Assembly: GCA_003217965.1 (NCBI GenBank)
Contig: QHNB01000110.1
Coordinates: 1-5,976, forward strand
DNA: 5,976 bases
Source: Verrucomicrobiota bacterium
Lineage (GTDB): Bacteria > Verrucomicrobiota > Verrucomicrobiia > Chthoniobacterales > UBA10450
Direction of reading: 5' to 3'
The translations under genes and the position numbers were made by a program. Shown piece after piece: positions 5,771 to 5,976 of this stretch (the stretch's first letter is position 1; every line of letters begins with the position of its first letter). Under the pieces are notes generated by a model, which was given only the letters and a program-made list of their open reading frames with translations, was not told the origin of the DNA and made no database searches.

Positions 5771-5976
5771 TCAACGGCTTCGACAGCGCCGCGCGTCTGA
5801 TTTCTGTCGAAGCCGAAGGAACCTCGAATGGCGCAGATGCAGGTTTGGCGTCCATTCGTTAAAAGCTACTTCGCAAATGATTGTAGGCTTAACCCATCGA
5901 ACCTTTCGCATCTTCTCGCGATCCATTGCGTGGGGACGCTTCTTTTCAGGAAGATTCGAGAAAGGACATTCCGATG
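5771..5976 (-). CDS. ligD: C-terminal end of ATP-dependent DNA ligase, LigD type (5' end outside window)
   Basis: Read on the minus strand, a frame open from the right edge gives 67 residues before TGA (plus-strand 5771-5773). It contains CPFSNLPEKKRPHAMDREKM followed by RKVRWVKPTIICEVAFNEWT and LRHSRFLRLR. This is the end of the OB-fold of LigD-type ATP-dependent ligases (family pattern CPFxNLPE, xxWVKPxLVxEVxFxEWT, LRHPxFLxLRxDK). Such ligases seal DNA breaks, with Ku in bacterial end joining when fused to polymerase and nuclease domains; whether this is a full LigD or a stand-alone ligase cannot be seen. The last 10 residues (KSDARRCRSR) fit the family poorly and are encoded by an inverted repeat, so a late frameshift is possible. 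It converges with the AAMDC-like gene. Confidence 0.85.
   Translation of the reverse strand, partial: SECPFSNLPEKKRPHAMDREKMRKVRWVKPTIICEVAFNEWTPNLHLRHSRFLRLRQKSDARRCRSR
5775..5815. repeat. 12-bp perfect inverted repeat at the ligase 3' end
   Basis: CGGCTTCGACAG (5775-5786) is matched by its exact reverse complement CTGTCGAAGCCG (5804-5815) across a 17-base loop. It lies in the last codons of the ligase frame, between two convergent genes. Neither side has a T-run, so an intrinsic terminator is not clear. It could fold in either transcript as a 3' end or act as a bidirectional transcription barrier. Confidence 0.7.

Noticed and set aside
5961..5976. AAAGGA followed by ATG 5974 as the start of a plus-strand gene
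   Set aside because: The minus-strand ligase frame with a clear family match crosses this site, so the motif is most likely coincidental.

Overview
The window looks like a chromosomal stretch from a free-living, probably soil-type, Gram-negative-like bacterium of moderate GC content. The hybrid sensor kinase, the PolX-like PHP protein, the stress-type SDR, DUF3309, DUF3008 and CsbD genes, and a LigD-type ligase end are a mix I associate with Verrucomicrobia or Acidobacteria. That assignment is inference; there is no rRNA or other marker gene here.

Layout from left to right. (1) 1-1046, plus: the C-terminal part of a hybrid histidine kinase. It enters the window inside its H-box and ends in a receiver domain. 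(2) 1047-1412: no plus-strand gene. The minus strand carries a protein-like frame broken by one amber codon, perhaps a decayed gene. (3) 1413-2510, plus: a PHP-family metal-dependent phosphoesterase. Its N-terminal domain resembles the 8-kDa/HhH domain of family X DNA polymerases, but the polymerase core is absent. (4) 2511-2773: mostly intergenic, with one doubtful 39-codon frame. (5) 2774-3634, plus: an SDR oxidoreductase of the type with a Pro/Gln-rich N-terminal extension. (6) 3706-5150: a run of very small genes. These are a DUF3309 membrane peptide (minus), CsbD, DUF3008, and two more DUF3309 genes (plus). (7) 5151-5365: a spacer with a 26-bp tandem duplication. (8) 5366-5719, plus: an Mth938/AAMDC-like protein. 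(9) 5771-5976, minus: the C-terminal end of an ATP-dependent DNA ligase of LigD type, running off the right edge.

The central block (SDR, CsbD, DUF3008, three DUF3309 copies) reads as a general-stress island. CsbD and this SDR type are known stress proteins, and DUF3309 and DUF3008 are small uncharacterised families. The two ends carry signalling (the kinase) and DNA repair (PolX-like PHP protein, LigD). I see no mobile element, tRNA, rRNA or CRISPR array. The most notable items are the triplicated DUF3309 genes around CsbD-DUF3008, the polymerase-less PolX-like protein, the unusually basic DUF3008 protein, the tandem duplication, and the ligase end at the right edge.
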